8,645 nt of DNA from Planctomycetaceae bacterium. GTDB lineage: Bacteria; Planctomycetota; Phycisphaerae; Phycisphaerales; SM1A02. The position numbers and the translations under genes are program-made. The notes under the pieces are model-generated. The model made no database searches, was not told the DNA's origin, and saw nothing but the letters and a program-made list of their open reading frames with translations. The DNA is taken from the NCBI GenBank assembly GCA_947459855.1, contig CANHFL010000024.1, positions 1-8,645 of the forward strand, written 5' to 3'. Shown here one piece after another: positions 7,484 through 8,645 of this stretch (its first letter is position 1; each line of letters starts with the position of its first letter).

Positions 7484-8625
7484 ACGGGCCGCTCGGCGCG
7501 ATCGCGATCATCGCCGCACTGGCTGCGCAGGCCGCGCCGCCGGCTTCGACGCCCTCGGCGGTGCCTGCCCCCCCGGCGCCTCCGGCAGCACCTGCTTCGC
7601 CCGCGCCGGCCGCTCCCACGGGCCCCGAGCGCGAGGCTGCGCGCCCGGCCGACGCCGGCAAGTCGGCGCAGAACACGCCGCTGCAGGACGAGCAGGACGA
7701 GACGTGGCGCCGCTCGGTCGACCGGGGCCTGGCGTGGCTCGCCGCGCAGCAGAACCCGGACGGCAGCTTCGGCCGCGGTCGCATCAGCTCGAACGCCGGC
7801 ATCGTGTCGCTGTGCGCCCTCGCGTTCATGGCCGACGGCAACCTGCCCGGGCGCGGCACGTATGGCCGCTCGGTGGAGCGTGCGCTGGAGTACGTGCTGG
7901 AGCACTGCACCGAGAGCGGCCTGGTGACCAACGAGGGCGTGAACGGCCCGATGTACGGCCACGGCTTCGCCGCACTTTTCCTGGGCGAGGTGTACGGCAT
8001 GTCGCCGGACGACACGCGCGTCCGCGATGCGCTGGTGCGCGCGATCCGCCTGATCGAGAACAGCCAGAACGACGAGGGCGGCTGGCGCTACAACCCGGTG
8101 CCGTACGAGGCCGACGTCAGCGTCACGATCTGCCAGGTGATGGCGCTGCGCAGCGCGCGCAACGCGGGCATCAAGATCCCGAAGCAGGTGATCGACAACG
8201 CCGTGCGCTACGTTCACGAGTGCCAGAACCCGGACGGCGGATTCCGATACCGCAAGACCACCGGCGCCAGCGCGTGGCCGCGCAGCGCTGCAGGCGTGGC
8301 GACGCTCTTCTACGCGGGCGTCTACGACGACGACTCGATCCCCCGCGGCCTGGCGTACGTGCGCCGCACGGCGACGCCCGACGGGAGCGGCCCATCCTCG
8401 CAGGCGTACTACTTCTACGGCCACTACTACGCGGCTCAGGCGATGTACCTGGCCGGCGGCGACTGGTGGAAGCAGTGGTGGCCGCGCATCCGCGATGAAC
8501 TGGTCGACCACCAGCTCGGCGATGGCAGCTGGCAGGACCCGCAGTGGGGCCAACCGCTCGGCACGTCGATGGCGCTCATCATCTTGCAGATGCCCAAGCG
8601 GTACCTGCCGATCTTCCAGAAGTGA
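7480..8625 (+). CDS. Secreted terpenoid-cyclase-fold (prenyltransferase/squalene-oxidase repeat) alpha/alpha-toroid protein
   Basis: 381 residues, overlapping the previous gene by 4 bases (ATGA). The N-terminus (GAIAIIAALAAQA, about 6-18) looks like a signal peptide with a likely cut after A-Q-A18, although its n-region has no Lys or Arg. A Pro/Ala-rich tether (19-48) follows. The rest is a helical repeat domain with four QW-like motifs: GLAWLAAQQNPDGSF (83-97), AIRLIENSQNDEGGW (188-202), AVRYVHECQNPDGGF (241-255) and IRDELVDHQLGDGSW (337-351). These place it in the squalene cyclase/protein prenyltransferase toroid superfamily. It is much shorter than squalene-hopene cyclases (usually over 600 residues) and has no DxDD motif; the nearest run is YDDDS at 282-286. 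A block around EADVSVTICQVMALRSARNA (210-229) is one I recall from planctomycete homologues. It is probably a periplasmic binding or scaffold protein. An enzyme acting on an isoprenoid or another substrate is not excluded, since H162, D212 and H315 sit in polar patches of the domain. Confidence 0.88.
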   Translation: MNGPLGAIAIIAALAAQAAPPASTPSAVPAPPAPPAAPASPAPAAPTGPEREAARPADAGKSAQNTPLQDEQDETWRRSVDRGLAWLAAQQNPDGSFGRGRISSNAGIVSLCALAFMADGNLPGRGTYGRSVERALEYVLEHCTESGLVTNEGVNGPMYGHGFAALFLGEVYGMSPDDTRVRDALVRAIRLIENSQNDEGGWRYNPVPYEADVSVTICQVMALRSARNAGIKIPKQVIDNAVRYVHECQNPDGGFRYRKTTGASAWPRSAAGVATLFYAGVYDDDSIPRGLAYVRRTATPDGSGPSSQAYYFYGHYYAAQAMYLAGGDWWKQWWPRIRDELVDHQLGDGSWQDPQWGQPLGTSMALIILQMPKRYLPIFQK

Positions 8626-8627
8626 AC

Positions 8628-8645
8628 ATGCGAACCGCACGACCC
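8628..8645 (+). CDS. Probable start of the next gene in the operon (truncated by window end)
   Basis: ATG 8628 follows the previous stop by two bases, in the same TGAACATG arrangement seen at 3100-3107. Only six codons (MRTARP) are visible. A weak AGAAG lies 5 bases upstream. The Arg-containing start would suit the n-region of a signal peptide, but no product can be named. Confidence 0.45.

Noticed and set aside
7480..8625. Calling the toroid protein a squalene-hopene cyclase or protein prenyltransferase
   Set aside because: It is too short for a squalene-hopene cyclase, lacks the DxDD motif, appears to be exported and has no evident Asp-x-Cys ... His zinc site; only the fold is supported.

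Overview
The window is one strand-uniform, very GC-rich stretch in which every supported gene lies on the plus strand and adjacent genes overlap or sit 2 bases apart. Both ends cut through the operon: the first gene enters already open and a sixth gene appears to begin in the last 18 bases. I see no tRNA, rRNA, CRISPR array, insertion sequence or intergenic promoter or terminator. The family combination points to a planctomycete, perhaps of the Phycisphaerae: a BatA-type membrane protein, a VWA plus amidotransferase-like membrane protein, a DUF4175-like coiled-coil protein, a Gln-rich exported protein and a secreted terpenoid-cyclase-fold (alpha/alpha toroid) protein. This assignment is by recognition only, with no marker gene to confirm it.

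Layout: 2-781 is the C-terminal part of a BatA-like protein ending in a membrane helix. 778-3102 is a 774-residue protein with two N-terminal membrane helices, a VWA domain with an intact metal-binding (MIDAS) site, a class I amidotransferase-like domain without a catalytic cysteine, a beta-rich region and a C-terminal membrane helix. 3105-6668 is a 1187-residue protein with three membrane helices, a beta-rich region of likely Ig-like domains, then several hundred residues of Ala/Glu/Gln/Arg-rich coiled coil. 6668-7483 is an exported or lipid-anchored protein with a disordered Gln/Lys-rich middle and a conserved-looking C-terminal block. 7480-8625 is a secreted alpha/alpha-toroid protein with four QW-like repeats. 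8628 onward looks like the next gene.

Taken together, this resembles a planctomycete version of the Bat (Bacteroides aerotolerance)/MoxR-associated operon. In such operons a MoxR AAA+ ATPase and a DUF58 protein usually lie just upstream; they would be outside this window and are not seen here. All complete products carry membrane segments or export signals, so the inferred site of action is the cytoplasmic membrane and periplasm, where VWA, coiled-coil and toroid proteins may form an envelope-associated complex. No enzymatic activity can be assigned: the amidotransferase-like domain lacks its cysteine and the toroid protein lacks the DxDD acid motif of squalene-hopene cyclases. The module looks conserved but functionally uncharacterised, and that is its main interest.
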